A stretch of 64,000 nt of DNA from Isoperla grammatica (Eukaryota; Arthropoda; Insecta; Plecoptera; Perlodidae). Both the position numbers and the translations under genes were made by a program. The DNA lies in the NCBI GenBank assembly GCA_945910005.1, contig CAMDTW010000415.1, positions 32,001-96,000 on the forward strand. Reading direction: 5' to 3'. Positions 1-13,725 of the stretch are shown piece after piece. Every line of letters starts with the position of its first letter. The first letter of the stretch is position 1. Below the pieces are notes generated by a model, which saw only the letters and a list, made by a program, of their open reading frames with translations, did no database searches and was not told the origin of the DNA.

Positions 1-3000
1 TATGTTAGGCTGTACTCCAGGGAATGTGCTGGGTCCACAACTTTAAGTCAGGGTGGTCTCCAAGGAGTGTGCTGGGTCCACAACTATTTGTCAGGTTGTA
101 CTCCAGGGAGTGTGCTGGGTCCACAACTTTAAGTCAGGGTGGTCTCCAAGGAGTGTGCTGGGTCCACAACTATTTGTCAGGTTGTACTCCAGGGAGTTTG
201 CTGGGCCCACAACTATATGTAAGGGTGTACTCCAAGGAGTGTGCTGGGTCCACAACTATATGTAAGTGTGTACTCCAAGGAGTGTGCTGGGTCCACAACT
301 ATATGTTAGGGTGTACTCCAGGGAATGTGCTTGGTCCACAACTATATGTCAGGGTGTACTCCAGGGAGTGTGCTGGGTCCACAACTATATGTAAGGGTGG
401 ACTCCAAGGAGTGTGCTGGGTCCACAACTATATGTAAGGGTGGACTCCAAGGAGTGTGCTGGGTCCACAACTATATGCAAGGGTGTACTCCAAGGAGTGT
501 GCTGGGTCCACAACTATATGTAAGGGTGGACTCCAAGGAGTGTGCTGGGTCCACAACTATATGCAAGGGTGTACTCCAAGGAGTGTGCTGGGTCCACAAC
601 TATATGTCAGGGTGTACTCCAGGGAATGTGCTGGGTCCACAACTGTTTGTTAGGGTGTACTCCAGGGAATGTGCTGGGTCCACAACTATATGTCAGGGTG
701 TACTCCAGGGAATGTGCTGGGTCCACAACTATATGTCAGGGTGTACTCCAGGGAATGTGCTGGGTCCACAACTCTTTGTTAGGGGTACTCCAGGGAATGT
801 GCTGGGTCCACAACTCTTTGTTAGGGTGTACTCCAGGGAATGTGCTTGGTCCACAACTATATGTCAGGGTGTACTCCAGGGAATGTGCTGGGTCCACAAC
901 TATTTGTTAGGGTGTACTCCAGGGAGTGTGCTGGGTCCACAACTATAAGTCAGGTTGGTCTCCTAGGAGTGTGCTGGGTCCACAACTATATGTAAGGGTG
1001 GACTCCAAGGAGTGTGCTGGGTCCACAACTATATGTCAGGGTGTACTCCAGGGAGTGTGCTGGGTCCACAACTATATGTTAGGGTGTACTCCAGGGAATG
1101 TGCGGGGTCCACAACTGTTTGTTAGGGTATACTCCAGGGAGTCTGCTGGGTCCACAACTGTGTGTTAGGGTGTACTCCAGGGAGTGTGCTGGGTCCACAA
1201 CTATATGTTAGGGTGTACTCCAGGGAATGTGCTGGGTCCACAACTGTTTGTCAGGGTGTACTCCAGGGAGTGTGCTGGGTCCACAACTATAAGTCAGGGT
1301 GTACTCCAAGGAGTGTGCTGGGTCCACAACTATAAGTCAGGGTGTACTCCAGGGAATGTGCTGGGTCCACAACTATAAGTCAGGGTGTACTCCAGGGAGT
1401 GTGCTGGGTCCACAACTATAAGTCAGGGTGTACTCCAGGGAATGTGCTGGGTCCACAACTGTTTGTCAGGGTGTACTCCAAGGAGTGTGCTGGGTCCACA
1501 ACTATAAGTCTGGGTGTACTCCAGGGAGTGTGCTTGGTCCACAACTATATGTTAGGGTGTACTCCAGGGAATGTGCTGGGTTCACAACTGTTTGTTAGGG
1601 TGTACTCCAGGGAATGTGCTGGGTTCACAACTGTTTGTTAGGGTGTACTCCAGGGAATGTGCTGGGTTCACAACTGTTTGTTAGGGTGTACTCCAGGGAA
1701 TGTGCTGGGTTCACAACTGTTTGTTAGGGTGTACTCCAGGGAATGTGCTGGGTTCACAACTGTTTGTTAGGGTGTACTCCAGGGAATGTGCTGGGTCCAC
1801 AACTATATGTTAGGGTGTACTCCAGGGAATGTGCTGGGTTCACAACTGTTTGTTAGGGTGTACTCCAGGGAATGTGCTGGGTTCACAACTGTTTGTTAGG
1901 GTGTACTCCAGGGAATGTGCTTGGTCCACAACTATATGTTAGGGTGTACTCCAGGGAATGTGCTGGGTTCACAACTGTTTGTCAGGGTGTACTCCAGGGA
2001 ATGTGCTTGGTCCACAACTATATGTTAGGGTGTACTCCAGGGAATGTGCTGGGTTCACAACTGTTTGTTAGGGTGTACTCCAGGGAATGTGCTTGGTCCA
2101 CAACTATATGTCAGGGTGTACTCCAGGGAATGTGCTGGGTTCACAACTGTTTGTCAGGGTGTACTCCAGGGAATGTGCTTGGTCCACAACTATATGTTAG
2201 GGTGTACTCCAGGGAATGTGCTGGGTTCACAACTGTTTGTTAGGGTGTACTCCAGGGAATGTGCTTGGTCCACAACTATATGTCAGGGTGTACTCCAGGG
2301 AATGTGCTGGGTCCACAACTGTTTGTCAGGGTGTACTCCAGGGAATGTGCTGGGTTCACAACTGTTTGTCAGGGTGTACTCCAGGGAATGTGCTGGGTTC
2401 ACAACTGTTTGTCAGGGTGTACTCCAGGGAATGTGCTGGGTTCACAACTGTTTGTCAGGGTGTACTCCAGGGAATGTGCTGGGTTCACAACTGTTTGTCA
2501 GGGTGTACTCCAGGGAATGTGCTGGGTCCACAACTGTTTGTTAGGGTGTACTCCAGGGAATGTGCTGGGTTCACAACTGTTTGTCAGGGTGTACTCCAGG
2601 GAATGTGCTGGGTTCACAACTATAAGTCAGGGTGTACTCCAGGGAATGTGCTGGGTCCACAACTGTTTGTCAGGGTGTACTCCAAGGAGTGTGCTGGGTC
2701 CACAACTATAAGTCTGGGTGTACTCCAGGGAGTGTGCTTGGTCCACAACTATATGTTAGGGTGTACTCCAGGGAATGTGCTGGGTTCACAACTGTTTGTT
2801 AGGGTGTACTCCAGGGAATGTGCTGGGTTCACAACTGTTTGTTAGGGTGTACTCCAGGGAATGTGCTGGGTTCACAACTGTTTGTTAGGGTGTACTCCAG
2901 GGAATGTGCTGGGTTCACAACTGTTTGTCAGGGTGTACTCCAGGGAATGTGCTGGGTTCACAACTATATGTTAGGGTGTACTCCAGGGAATGTGCTGGGT

Positions 3001-3418
3001 TCACAACTGTTTGTTAGGGTGTACTCCAGGGAATGTGCTGGGTCCACAACTATATGTTAGGGTGTACTCCAGGGAATGTGCTGGGTTCACAACTGTTTGT
3101 TAGGGTGTACTCCAGGGAATGTGCTGGGTTCACAACTGTTTGTTAGGGTGTACTCCAGGGAATGTGCTTGGTCCACAACTATATGTTAGGGTGTACTCCA
3201 GGGAATGTGCTGGGTTCACAACTGTTTGTCAGGGTGTACTCCAGGGAATGTGCTTGGTCCACAACTATATGTTAGGGTGTACTCCAGGGAATGTGCTGGG
3301 TTCACAACTGTTTGTTAGGGTGTACTCCAGGGAATGTGCTTGGTCCACAACTATATGTTAGGGTGTACTCCAGGGAATGTGCTGGGTCCACAACTGTTTG
3401 TTAGGGTGTACTCTAGGA
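1..3418. repeat. 43-bp minisatellite array (continues past left edge)
   Basis: Tandem array of a 43-bp unit (core GTGCTGGGTCCACAACTATA), about 79 copies, cut by the window start. Two main variants alternate: one with ...GGTCCACAACTATATGT, commoner in the first third, and one with ...GGTTCACAACTGTTTGT, commoner after about 1560. A few units carry CTCCAAGGAGTGTG instead of CTCCAGGGAATGTG. Because 43 is not a multiple of 3, every frame cycles through the unit three times. The Cys/Trp/His-rich open frames here are a by-product of that and I do not call them genes. The array ends abruptly 17 bp before the splice donor of the receptor-like exon. Confidence 0.97.
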
Positions 3419-3435
3419 AATGTTCATCTATTTAC

Positions 3436-3890
3436 CTGTACACTTGCTTCCGCATAATTAAGGCGGTCATGACGGCCATTGTCATGAACCCTGTATTGCT
3501 CCCGAAACACGAGACAGGTAAATACCTGTTGAAGATCTTTGAAACTAGAGCCGATTCATATAGAATGGTCTTTACATCTTTGTGATCGTGTTGGTGGCTC
3601 TTGTGACACTCCTCAAGGTCACAACACAACTTGTTGATCCTGTCTGCTTGGCAGATGTAGGTTAACACTTTAGTGGCCACTAGCACTGAGAATATGAGGA
3701 TTAGGGCGTGTTCTGTAATGTGTAGCAGGTCTTGTTGGTGGACTATGCTGGATGTCATGTAAACTAAGCCATAGCAGCAGAACACGACCGCAGCTCTGGG
3801 AACCAGATAACTGAACAACCTTCCGTTTCTTGCATCTTCGTCTTGCGTTGGCCAAAGACCTTTGAGTAAAGAAGGAACAGTTATTACCAT
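3436..3890 (-). CDS. Odorant-receptor-like N-terminal exon (partial gene)
   Basis: An open frame of about 151 codons that resembles the N-terminal third of insect 7TM odorant receptors (7tm_6). A short lead with Leu-Lys-Gly-Leu-Trp-Pro is followed by a hydrophobic segment (about residues 29-48), a second one (about 60-80), a charged stretch with Leu-Glu-Glu-Cys, and the start of a third hydrophobic stretch near the end. Family members act as ligand-gated cation channels with the Orco co-receptor in sensory neuron membranes. The frame runs to a good splice donor (TACAG then GTAAAT, intron starting at 3435), so this is probably exon 1 with the chosen ATG at 3890. The intron would run leftwards into the 43-bp minisatellite. 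No further exons are visible in the window. It could be a live gene with a satellite-filled intron or a stranded fragment. Family assignment is from sequence character only. Confidence 0.55.
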
Positions 3891-3906
3891 AAAGCATTTT
3901 TTTCAC

Positions 3907-4978
3907 TGTTCTGTTTTCACGGCTGGTCAGGGGTGACTTGTCGGTGTGTATAGGGAGGGTGTTGGTTCGAACAACACTGTGTGGGTAAAAAGGGATCTGG
4001 GGCGGGGTAGCAGGGCACCTGTGTTCTATGATTTTAGTGATTTAGTGTTCTATGATATGAGGGTCAAGAACTCCATGGACAAGCACGTGATCTGGGGCGA
4101 AAGAGGCGAAACATTTTTTATTCAAATTGTGCGTGCAAAATAGAAAATACCTAGAAAACAGCTTTCTAACATGAATTAATGAAACAAAATAAATATCAAT
4201 ACATTATTGCCTTATTGGTCATTAATTTTATTATTCATTATAAATTATTAATTTTTATTGATACATATTAAGTATTTAAATGAATGTGGGTACATTCTTG
4301 TAGAATGTTAGGCCTATGCCAGGTCGTATTTCACAGGCTCCTGGGGCCTCATTCCTGTACATTTTTTTAATTCTTCTTAACTCTCGCTAACCCCATGTTA
4401 AAATGACCCCGGGGTTAACTCCTACCCAGGCTTCGCTGCATAATTCGGAGGCAAATATGACCCTGTCTGATTGTAGGGTTAAGAAGAGTTATCTCAACAA
4501 TACTTTGTAATGCCGCCATTTTGTCAATGCCCGTGTGTATAGTTTCACAAATGTCACATTTCAATTCTTTATTGAGAATATCCTATTTCTTGGATACGTT
4601 ACTTTATGTGTTTATTGAAGTTTATAATCTCTCAGTAAACATTATAAACATGCAGTGACAATAATTAAGTATCCAAAACAACAAAAATGCGAGATATGTG
4701 AGAAATTAAAAAGGTACAAGTAATTATATTTGTCAAATTGGTAACATTCAGGTTCAAGCTGAACTCGACAAAAATCAATGCTGGTGAGGTGTGAAAGGTG
4801 TCAAGCTACATCACATGACAAAAGATAAGAAACAGAAAAACGACAAAATTGATTGGAACAAAGAAACATTCTTAGTAAAGTGCACTTAATTCTCTACAGG
4901 ATATTTTTTTGTACTTACATTTGGGACAATTTAAATCCGTTTTAAGCAATTTTTACGGACGGTATCGGGAGTTCTGCT
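3907..4978. other. AT-rich intergenic DNA, no gene seen
   Basis: About 1 kb between the receptor-like exon and the 37/39-bp array. Only short unconvincing open frames, for example 65 codons at 3946-4143 (plus) that I do not recognise. No tRNA, TIR pair or tandem repeat stands out. Confidence 0.6.
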
Positions 4979-7900
4979 GTCTACTCTGCGTGCCAACCTA
5001 AGACACCCTGCCAATCACTACTCTGCGTGCCAACCTAAGACACCCTGCCAATCACTACTCAGCGTGCCAACCTAAGAAGCACCCTGCCAACACTACTCTG
5101 CTTGCCAACTTAAGAAGCACCCTGCCAATACTACTCTGCGTGCCAACCTAAGACACCCTGCCAATCACTACTCAGCGTGCCAACCTAAGAAGCACCCTGC
5201 CAACACTACTCTGCTTGCCAACCTAAGAAGCACCCTGCCAATCACTACTCTGCGTGCCAACCTAAGACACCCTGCCAATCACTACTCTGCGTGCCAACCT
5301 AAGACACCCTGCCAATCACTACTCTGCGTGCCAACCTAAGACACCCTGCCAATCACTACTCTGCGTGCCAACCTAAGACACCCTGCCAATCACTACTCTG
5401 CGTGCCAACCAAAGAAGAACCCTGCCAATCACTACTCTGCGTGCCAAACTAAGACACCCTGCCAATCACTACTCTGCGTGCCAACCTAAGACACCCTGCC
5501 AATCACTACTCTACGTGCCAACCTAAGACACAATGCCAATCACTACTCTGCGTGCCAACCAAAGACACAATGCCAATCAATACTCTGCGTGCCAACCTAA
5601 GACACAATGCCAATCACTACTCTGCGTGCCAACCTAAGACACAATGCCAATCACTACTCTGCAGGCCAACCTAAGACACCCTGCCAATCTCTACTCTGCG
5701 TGCCAACCTAAGAAGCACCCTGCCAATCACTACTCTGCGTGCCAACCTAAGACACCCTGCCAATCACTACTCTGCGTGCCAACCTAAGAATCACCCTGCT
5801 AATCACTACTCTGCGTGCCAACCTAAAAAGCACCCTGCCAATCAAAACTCTGCGTGCCAACCAAAGACAACCTGCCAATCACTACTCTGCGTGTCAACCT
5901 AAGAAGCACCCTGCCAATACTACTCTGCGTGCCAACCTAAGACACCCTGCCAATCACTACTCAGCGTGCCAACCTAAGAAGCACCCTGCCAACACTACTC
6001 TGCTTGCCAACCTAAGAAGCACCCTGCCAATCACTACTCTGCGTGCCAACCTAAGAAGCACCCTGCCAATCACTACTCTGCGTGCCACCAAAGACACCCT
6101 GCCAATCACTACTCTGCGTGCTAACCTAAGACACCCTGCCAATCAATACTCTGCGTGCCAACCTAAGAAGCACCCTGCAAATCACTACTCTGCGTGCCAA
6201 CCTAAGACACCCTGCCAATCACTACTCTGCGTGCCAACCTAAGACACCCTGCCAATCACTTCTCTACGTGCCAACCTAAGACACAATGCCAATCACTACA
6301 TGCGTGCCAACCTAAGACACAATGCCAATCACTACTCTGCGTGCCAACCTAAGACACAATGCCAATCACTACTCTGCGTGCCAACCTAAAGACACAATGC
6401 CAATCACTACTCTGCGTGCCAACCTAAGACACAATGCCAATCACTACTCTGCGTGCCAACCTAAGACGCAATGCCAATCACTACTCTACGGGCCAACCTA
6501 AGACACCCTGCCAATCACTACTCTGCGTGCCAACCTCAGACACCCTGCCAATCACAACTCTGCGTGCCAACCTAAGAAGCACCCTGCCAATTACTACTCT
6601 GCGTGCCAACCTAAGAAGCACCCTTCCAATCACATCTCTGCGTGCCAACCTAAGACACCCTGCCAATCAATACTCTGCGTGCCAACCTAAGAAGCACCCT
6701 GCCAATACAACTCTGCGTGCCAACCTAAAACACCCTGCCAATCACTACTCTGCGTGTCAACCTAAGAAGCACCCTGCCTACACTACTCTGCGTGCCAACC
6801 TAAGACACCCTGCCAATCACTACTCTGCGTGCCAACCTTAGAAGCACCCTGCCAACACTACTCTGCGTGCCAACCTAAGACACCCTGCCAATCACTACTC
6901 TGCGTGCCAACCTAAGAAGCACCCTGCCAATCACTACTCTGCGTGCCAACCTAGGACACCCTGCCAATCACTACTCTGCGTGCCAACCTAAGACACCATG
7001 CCAATCACAACTCAACGTGCCAACCTAAGAAGCACCCTGCCAATCACTACCCTGCGTGCCAACCTAAGACACAATGCCAATCACTACTCTGCGTGCCAAC
7101 CTTAGACACAATGCCAATCACTACTCTGCGTGCCAACCTAAGACACAATGCCAATCACTACTCTGCGTGCCAAACTAAGACACCCTGCCAATCACTACTC
7201 TGCGTGCCAACCTAAGACACCCTGCCAATCACTACTCTCCGTGCCAACCTGAGACACCCTGCCAATCACTACTCTGCGTGCCAACCTAAGACATTCTGCC
7301 AATCACTACTCTGCGTGCCAACCTAAGAAGCACCCTGCAAATCACTACCCTGCGTCGCAATCTAAGAAGCACCTTTCTAATCACTACTCTGCGTGCCAAC
7401 CTAAGACACAATGCCAATCACTACTCTGCGTGCCAACCTAAGAAGCACCCTGCAAATCACTACCCTGCGTCCCAACCTAAGAAGCACCCTGCTTTCACTA
7501 CTCTGCGTGCTAACCTAGGACACCCTGCCAATCACTTCTCTGCGTGCCAACCTAAGAAGCACCCTGCCAATCACTACTCTGCGTGCCAATCTAAGACCCA
7601 ATGCCAATAACTACTCTGCGTGACAACCTAAGACACCCTGCCAATCACTACTCTGCGTGCCAACCTAAGAAACCTTGCCAATCACTACTCTGCGTGCCAA
7701 CCTAAGAAGCACCCTGCCAATCACTACTCTGCGTGCCAACCTAAGACACCCTGCCAATCCTGACTCTGCGTGCCAACAAAGACATCCTGCCAGCACTACT
7801 CTGCGTGCCAACCTAAACACAATGCCAAACAACACTCTGCGTGCCAAACTAAGACACCCTGCCAATCACTACTCTGCGTGACAACCTAAGACACAATGCC

Positions 7901-10900
7901 GATCACTACTCTGCGTGCCAACCTTAGACACCCTGCCAATCACTACTCTGCGTGCCAACCTTAGACACCCTGCCAATCACTACTCTGCGTGCCAACCTAA
8001 GACACCCTGCCAATCACTACTCTGCGTTACAACCTAAGACACAATGCCGATCACTACTCTGCGTGCCAACCTTAGACACTCTGCCAATCACTACTCTGCG
8101 TGCCAACCTTAGACACCCTGCCAATCACTACTCTTCGTGCCAACCTAAGACACCCTGCCAATCACTACTCTGCGTGCCAACCTAAGACACCCTGCCAATC
8201 ACTACTCTGCGTGACAACCTAAGACACCCTGCCAATCACTTCTCTGCGTGCCAACCTAAGACACAATGCCAATCACTACTCTGCGTGCCAACCTAAGACA
8301 CAATACCAATAACTAATCTGCGTGCCAACCTAAGAAGCACCCTGCCAATCACTACTCTGCGTGCTAACCTAAGACACCCTGCCAATCACTATTCTGCGTG
8401 CCAACCTTAGAAGCACACTGTAAATCACTACTGTGCGTGCCAACCTAAGAAGCACCCTGCCAATCACTACTCTGCGTGCCAACCGAAGAAGCACCCTGCC
8501 AATCACTACACTGCGTGCCAACCTAAGAAGCACCCTGCAAATCACTTCTCATCGGCTAACCTAAGAAGCACCCTGCCAATCACTACTCTGCGTGCCAACC
8601 TTAGTTGCACCCTGCCAATCACTACACTGCGTGCCAACCTAAGAAGCCACCTGCCAATCACTACACTGCGTGCCAACCTAAGAAGCACCCTGCTAATCAC
8701 TACTCTGCACGCAAACCTAAGGGGCACCCTGCTAATCACTAAACTGCGTGCCAACCTAATACGCACCCAGCCAATCACTACTCTGCGTGCCAACCTAAGA
8801 CACCCTGCCAAACACTACTCTGCTTGCCAACCTAAGACACCCTGCCAATCACTACTCTGCGTGCCAACCTAAGAAGCACCCTGCCTATCACAACCCTGCG
8901 TCCCAACCTAAGACACAATGCCAATCACTCCTCTGCGTGCCACCCTAAGACACTCTGCCAATCACTACTCTGCGTGCCAACGTAAGACACTCTGCCAATC
9001 ACTACTCTGCGTGCCAACCTAAGACATTCTGCCAATCACAACTCTGCGTGCCAAACAAAGACACCCTGCCAATCACTACTCTGCGTGCATACCTAAGACA
9101 CCCTGCCAATCACTTCTCTGTGTGCCAACCTAAGACACCCTGCCAATCACTACTCTGCGTGCCAACCTAAAACGCACCCTGCCAATCACTACCCTGCGTC
9201 CCAACCGAAGACACAATGCCAATCACTACTCTGCGTGCCAACCTCAGACAACCTTTCAATCACTACTCTGCGTGCCAACCTTAGACTCCCTGCCAATCAC
9301 TACTCTGCGGGCCAACCTAAGAAACCCTGCCAATCATTAGTCTGCGTGCCAACCTAAGACACCCTGCCAGCACTACTCTGCGTGCGAACCTAAGACACAA
9401 TGCCAATCACAACTCTGCGTGCCAACCTAACACACCCTGCCAATCACTACTCTGCGTGCCAAAAAAAGAAACAATGCCAAGTACTACTCTGCGTGCCAAC
9501 CTAAGAAGCACCCTGCCAATCACTACTCTGCGTGCCAACCTAAGACACCCTGCCAATCACTACTCTGCGTGCCAACCTAAGAAGCACCCTGCCAATCACT
9601 ACTCTGCGTGCCAACCTAAGAAGCACCCTGCCAATCACTACTCTTCGTGCCAACCTAAGACACAATACCAATCACTACTCTGCGTGCCAAGCTAAGACAC
9701 CCTGCCAATCACTACTCTGCGTGCCAACCTAAGACACAATGCCAATCACTACTCTGCGTGCCAACCTAAGACACAATACCAATTACTACTCTGCGTGCCA
9801 ACCTTAGACACCCTGCCAATCACTACTCTGCGTGCCAACCTAAGACACCCTGCCAATCACTTCTCTGCGTGCCAACCTAAGAAGCACCCTGCCAATCACT
9901 ACCCTGCGTCCCAACCTAAGACACAATGCCAATCACTACTCTGCGTGCCAAACTAGGACACAATGCCAATCACTACTCTGCGCGCCAACCTAAGACACCC
10001 TGCCAATCACTACTCTGCGTGCCAACCTAAGACACTTTGCCAATCACTACTCTGCGCGCCAACCTAAGACACCCTGCCAATCACTTCTCTGCGCGCCAAT
10101 CTAAGAAGCACCCTGCCAATCACTACCCTGCGTCCCAACCTAAGACACAATGCCAATCACTACTCTGCGTGCCAAACTAGGACACAATGCCAATCACTAC
10201 TCTGCGCGCCAACCTAAGACACCCTGCCAATCACTACCCTGCGTGCCAACCTAAGACATTCTGCCAATCACTTCTCTGCATGCCAACCAAAGACACTCTG
10301 CCAATCACTACTCTGCGTGCAAACCTAAGACACCCTGCCAATCACTAACCTGCGTGCCAAACTAAGACACCCTGCCAATCACTACTCTGCGTACCAACTT
10401 AAGACACCCTGCCAATCACTACCCTGCGTGCCAACCTTAGACACCCTGCCAATCACTACTCTGCGTGCCAACCTAAGACACCCTGCCAATCACTACTCTG
10501 CCTGCCAACCTAAGACACCCTGCCAATCACTTCTCTGCGTGCCAACCTAAGACACCCTGCCAATCAGTACTCTGCGTGCCAACCTTAGACACCCTGCCAA
10601 TCACTTCTCTGCGTGCCAACCTAAGACACCCTGCCAATCAGTACTCTGCGTGCCAACCTAAGACACCATGCCAATCACTACTCTGCGTTCCAACCTAAGA
10701 CACAATGCCAATCACTACTCTGCGTGCCAACCTAAGAAGCACCCTGCCAATCACTACTGTTGCGTCCCAACCTAAGACACAATGCCAATCACTACTCTGT
10801 GTGCCAACCTAAAACACCCTGCCAATCACTACCCGGCGTGCCTACCTTAGACACCCTGCCAATCACTACTCTGCGTGCCAACCTAAGACACCCTGCCAAT

Positions 10901-12170
10901 CACTACTCTGCGTGCCAACCTAAGACACCCTGCCAGCACTACTCTGCGTGCCAACCTAAGACACAATGCCAATCACTACTCTGCGTGCAAACCTAAGACA
11001 CCCTGCCAATCACTACTCTGCGTGCCAACCTAAGACACCCTGCCAATCACTACTCTTCGTGCCAATATAAGACACCCTGCCAATCACTTCTCTGCGTGCC
11101 AACCTAAGACACAATGCCAGTCACTTCTCTGCGTGCCAACCTTAGACACCCTGCCAATCACTTCTCTGCGTGCCAACCTAAGACACCCTGCCAATCACTA
11201 CTCTGCGTGCCAACCTAAGACACCCTGCCAATCACTACTCTGCGTGCCAACCTAAGACACAATGCCAATCACTACTCTGCGTGCCAACCTAAGAAGCACC
11301 CTGCCAATCACTACTGTTGCGTCCCAACCTAAGACACAATGCCAATCACTACTCTGTGTGCCAACCTAAAACACCCTGCCAATCACTACCCTGCGTGCCT
11401 ACCTTAGACACCCTGCCAATCACTACTCTGCGTGCCAACCTAAGACACCCTGCCAATCACTACTCTGCGTGCCAACCTAAGACACCCTGCCAGCACTACT
11501 CTGCGTTCCAACCTAAGACACAATGCCAATCACTACTCTGCGTGCAAACCTAAGACACCCAACCAATCACTACTCTGCGTGCCAACCTAAGACACAATGC
11601 CAATCACTACTCTGCGTGCCAACCTTAGACACCCTGCCTATCACTACTCTGCGTGCCAACCTAGGACACAATGCCAATCACTTCTCTGCGTGCCAACCTA
11701 AGACACAATACCACTCACTACTCTGCGTGCCAACCTTAGACACCCTGCCAATCACTACTCTGCGTGCCAACCTAAGAAGCACCCTGCCAATCACTACCCT
11801 GCGTCCCAACCTAAGACACAATGCAAATCACAACTCTGCGTGCCAAACTTAGACACAATGCCAATCACTACTCTGCGTGCCAACCTAAGACACCCTGCCA
11901 ATCACTACTCTGCGTGCCAACCAAAGACACCCTGCCAATCACTACTCTGCGTGCCAACCTAAGACACAATGCCAATCACTACTCTGCGTGCCAACCTTAG
12001 ACACCCTGCCAATCACTACTCTGCGTGCCAACCTAAGAAACCCTGCCAATCACTACTCTGCTAGCCAACCTAAGAAGCACCCTGCCAATTACTACTCTGC
12101 GTGCCAACCTTAGACACCCTGCCAATCACTACCCTGCGTCCCAACCTAAGAAGCACCCTGCCAATCACTA
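4979..12170. repeat. 37/39-bp minisatellite array, about 195 copies
   Basis: Continuous 7.2-kb array of a unit with core CTACTCTGCGTGCCAACCTA. The unit is 37 bp when the linker is AGACACCCTG or AGACACAATG and 39 bp when it is AGAAGCACCCTG. Occasional units of 34-35 bp lack AAT before CACTAC. Single-base variants are scattered and the array is uninterrupted by other DNA. Longer duplicated blocks exist, for example about 10760-10996 repeated at 11317-11553 (557 bp apart). Short Leu/Arg/Ala- or Thr/Leu/Pro-rich frames inside it follow from the repeat and are not called genes. Confidence 0.97.
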
Positions 12171-12437
12171 CACACAAAACGCGACTTAGCCGTCGCCTCC
12201 TTTGTTGACAGTTGTAAATGTCAATCTTGTCTAAAATCTCAAGCGGCAGTCAACGGGGCGGACACATAGTTACAAAATGGGGATCTTCCCCTACATACAG
12301 GGAGCGATTCCCGTCCGTAGTCGAGTCGAGGCGACATTCTTCACGTTTAGCTGTCGGTACCGGCTAAGAAGGTGAGTGCTTTGCTGAATAATGAGGATGA
12401 TTTCCATTCATGATCTCCACGATACCATCGCCTCCCT

Positions 12438-12480
12438 GTAGTGATTGGCAGGGTGCTTCTTAGATTGGCACGCAGAGTAG
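12438..12480 (-). repeat. Single inverted copy of the 37/39-bp unit
   Basis: About 270 bp after the array ends, one unit appears in reverse complement (GTAGTGATTGGCAGGGTGCT...), including the AAGAAGC-type 39-bp linker. The 12171-12437 spacer is unique-looking, GC-moderate and without an open frame. The array and this lone unit thus face each other across the spacer, as the ends of an inverted-repeat element would. Confidence 0.85.
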
Positions 12481-12483
12481 CAC

Positions 12484-13260
12484 GAAGCAGAAAGCACGAA
12501 TAAAAAAATAATACAATTTTTTTATGTTTCTAGTGGTTACGGATACTTACCCACAAAGCCGTAGAGTTTCTGGTACGGAGAAATGATTCTGAAATGTAAT
12601 TCATCATCTTTTTCTTCTGGGTGTAACCACCTCAACAGTTGTATCACCCTGTCCATGTTACCTTGTATAACAATTGTTGTCACATTTACTAGTTCATAGA
12701 TTGATTCGGTTAAAACATAGAATCTCTTCTAAAAACTCATCGCCTTGATCAAGGGTTTAGTTACTATTATAAGTCCATTCCTTAATCACCAGCCTTTAGG
12801 ATCACTGCAAACATATTTAGTAAATAGTAACTAATTAGTAATTGTAAATAATATTAGATAAGGTCAAGGCACTGAGTTTGGCCACCGAGGGCGCTAGTGA
12901 AAACGAACGAAGCGCTCAAGTGGCAATATCACACAACTTTCTGATGAAGCAGCCTCGTTCTTCGTAAGGCGATAATGGCAAAATTGTGCAAATTGTTTAA
13001 TTAAATACGGCTTCTAAAAATGTTGGGCAGATTATGAATAACATCAGTCCATCTTACAAGACAATGCGCCATTTATATCAGGACACGTTTTAGATTTGCA
13101 AACAATAAACTACGCTTAACAAACACACACAAAACCAGACAATAAAAAACAAAAACAAACATACAACTAAACAAAATAAAAACACACTAACAATACAAAC
13201 ACACAAAAACAAAAATCAGAATATTTCACAAAAAATACCGACACTATTTCCAACCGCGGA
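12484..13260. other. Intergenic DNA with a G-poor A/C-rich tract
   Basis: No gene seen. From about 13105 to 13215 the plus strand is almost free of G and consists of short A and C runs (ACACAAA, AACAAAC types). This is a low-complexity, strand-asymmetric tract. Confidence 0.6.
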
Positions 13261-13400
13261 ATACAATCTTCACCAATAAGTTGCTACATTTGACCACATA
13301 TAGCGCTGTGTGTACTAACACACGATGCCTATACAATCTTCACCAATAAGTTGCTACACTTGCCCACATATAGCGCTGTGTGTACTAACACACGGTGCCT
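13261..13400. repeat. 70-bp tandem duplication
   Basis: Two adjacent copies of a 70-bp unit beginning ATACAATCTTCACCAATAAG, at 13261-13330 and 13331-13400, differing at about three positions. Confidence 0.92.
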
Positions 13401-13490
13401 ATAGCTAGAGCGACATTAATAAAAGCGAAGAGTGGCGGGTCCGGAGTGGTTAGATTAAAGGTTTTTAGATTTTTGTTCTTAGGCACTTTA

Positions 13491-13682
13491 AGGATGGTCC
13501 ACACAGATTTTTTAAGCATAAGATTTAAGGTTTAACGCGTAGTCGTAAAGTTGGATCATAGGAAACACGTACTGGCGTTCACACAAAGTTTTAGTTTTAA
13601 GACATTGTTTTCATTGTTGTTCTTAGAAACAACGTATTAAAACCTTAAATCTTATGCTTAAAACATCTGTGTGGACCAGCCT
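13491..13682. mobile_element. 192-bp MITE with TTA TSD (PIF/Harbinger-like)
   Basis: Inverted ends of about 40 bp: the left end reads AGGATGGTCCACACAGAT and the right end reads AGGCTGGTCCACACAGAT in reverse complement, both continuing into TTTTAAGCATAAGATTTAAGG. TTA lies immediately outside each end (13488-13490 and 13683-13685). A 3-bp TTA duplication is typical of PIF/Harbinger. No coding capacity. Confidence 0.8.
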
Positions 13683-13725
13683 TTACAAGAACCTCACTGC
13701 AGTTTTGTACTTTATTGTGAATATA

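Noticed and set aside
24..3585. Many Cys/Trp-rich open frames in the 43-bp array
   Set aside because: They follow from translating a stop-poor repeat in rotating frames. There is no unique start or end, and they are present in overlapping registers.
5957..11852. Open frames of 61-135 codons in the 37/39-bp array, both strands
   Set aside because: Repeat translation only (RANLRHPANHYSACQP on plus, LARRVVIGRVLLR on minus). Interrupted wherever the 37/39 register shifts.
4979..12170. CRISPR-like array
   Set aside because: The genome is eukaryotic, units are contiguous and there are no unique spacers between repeats.
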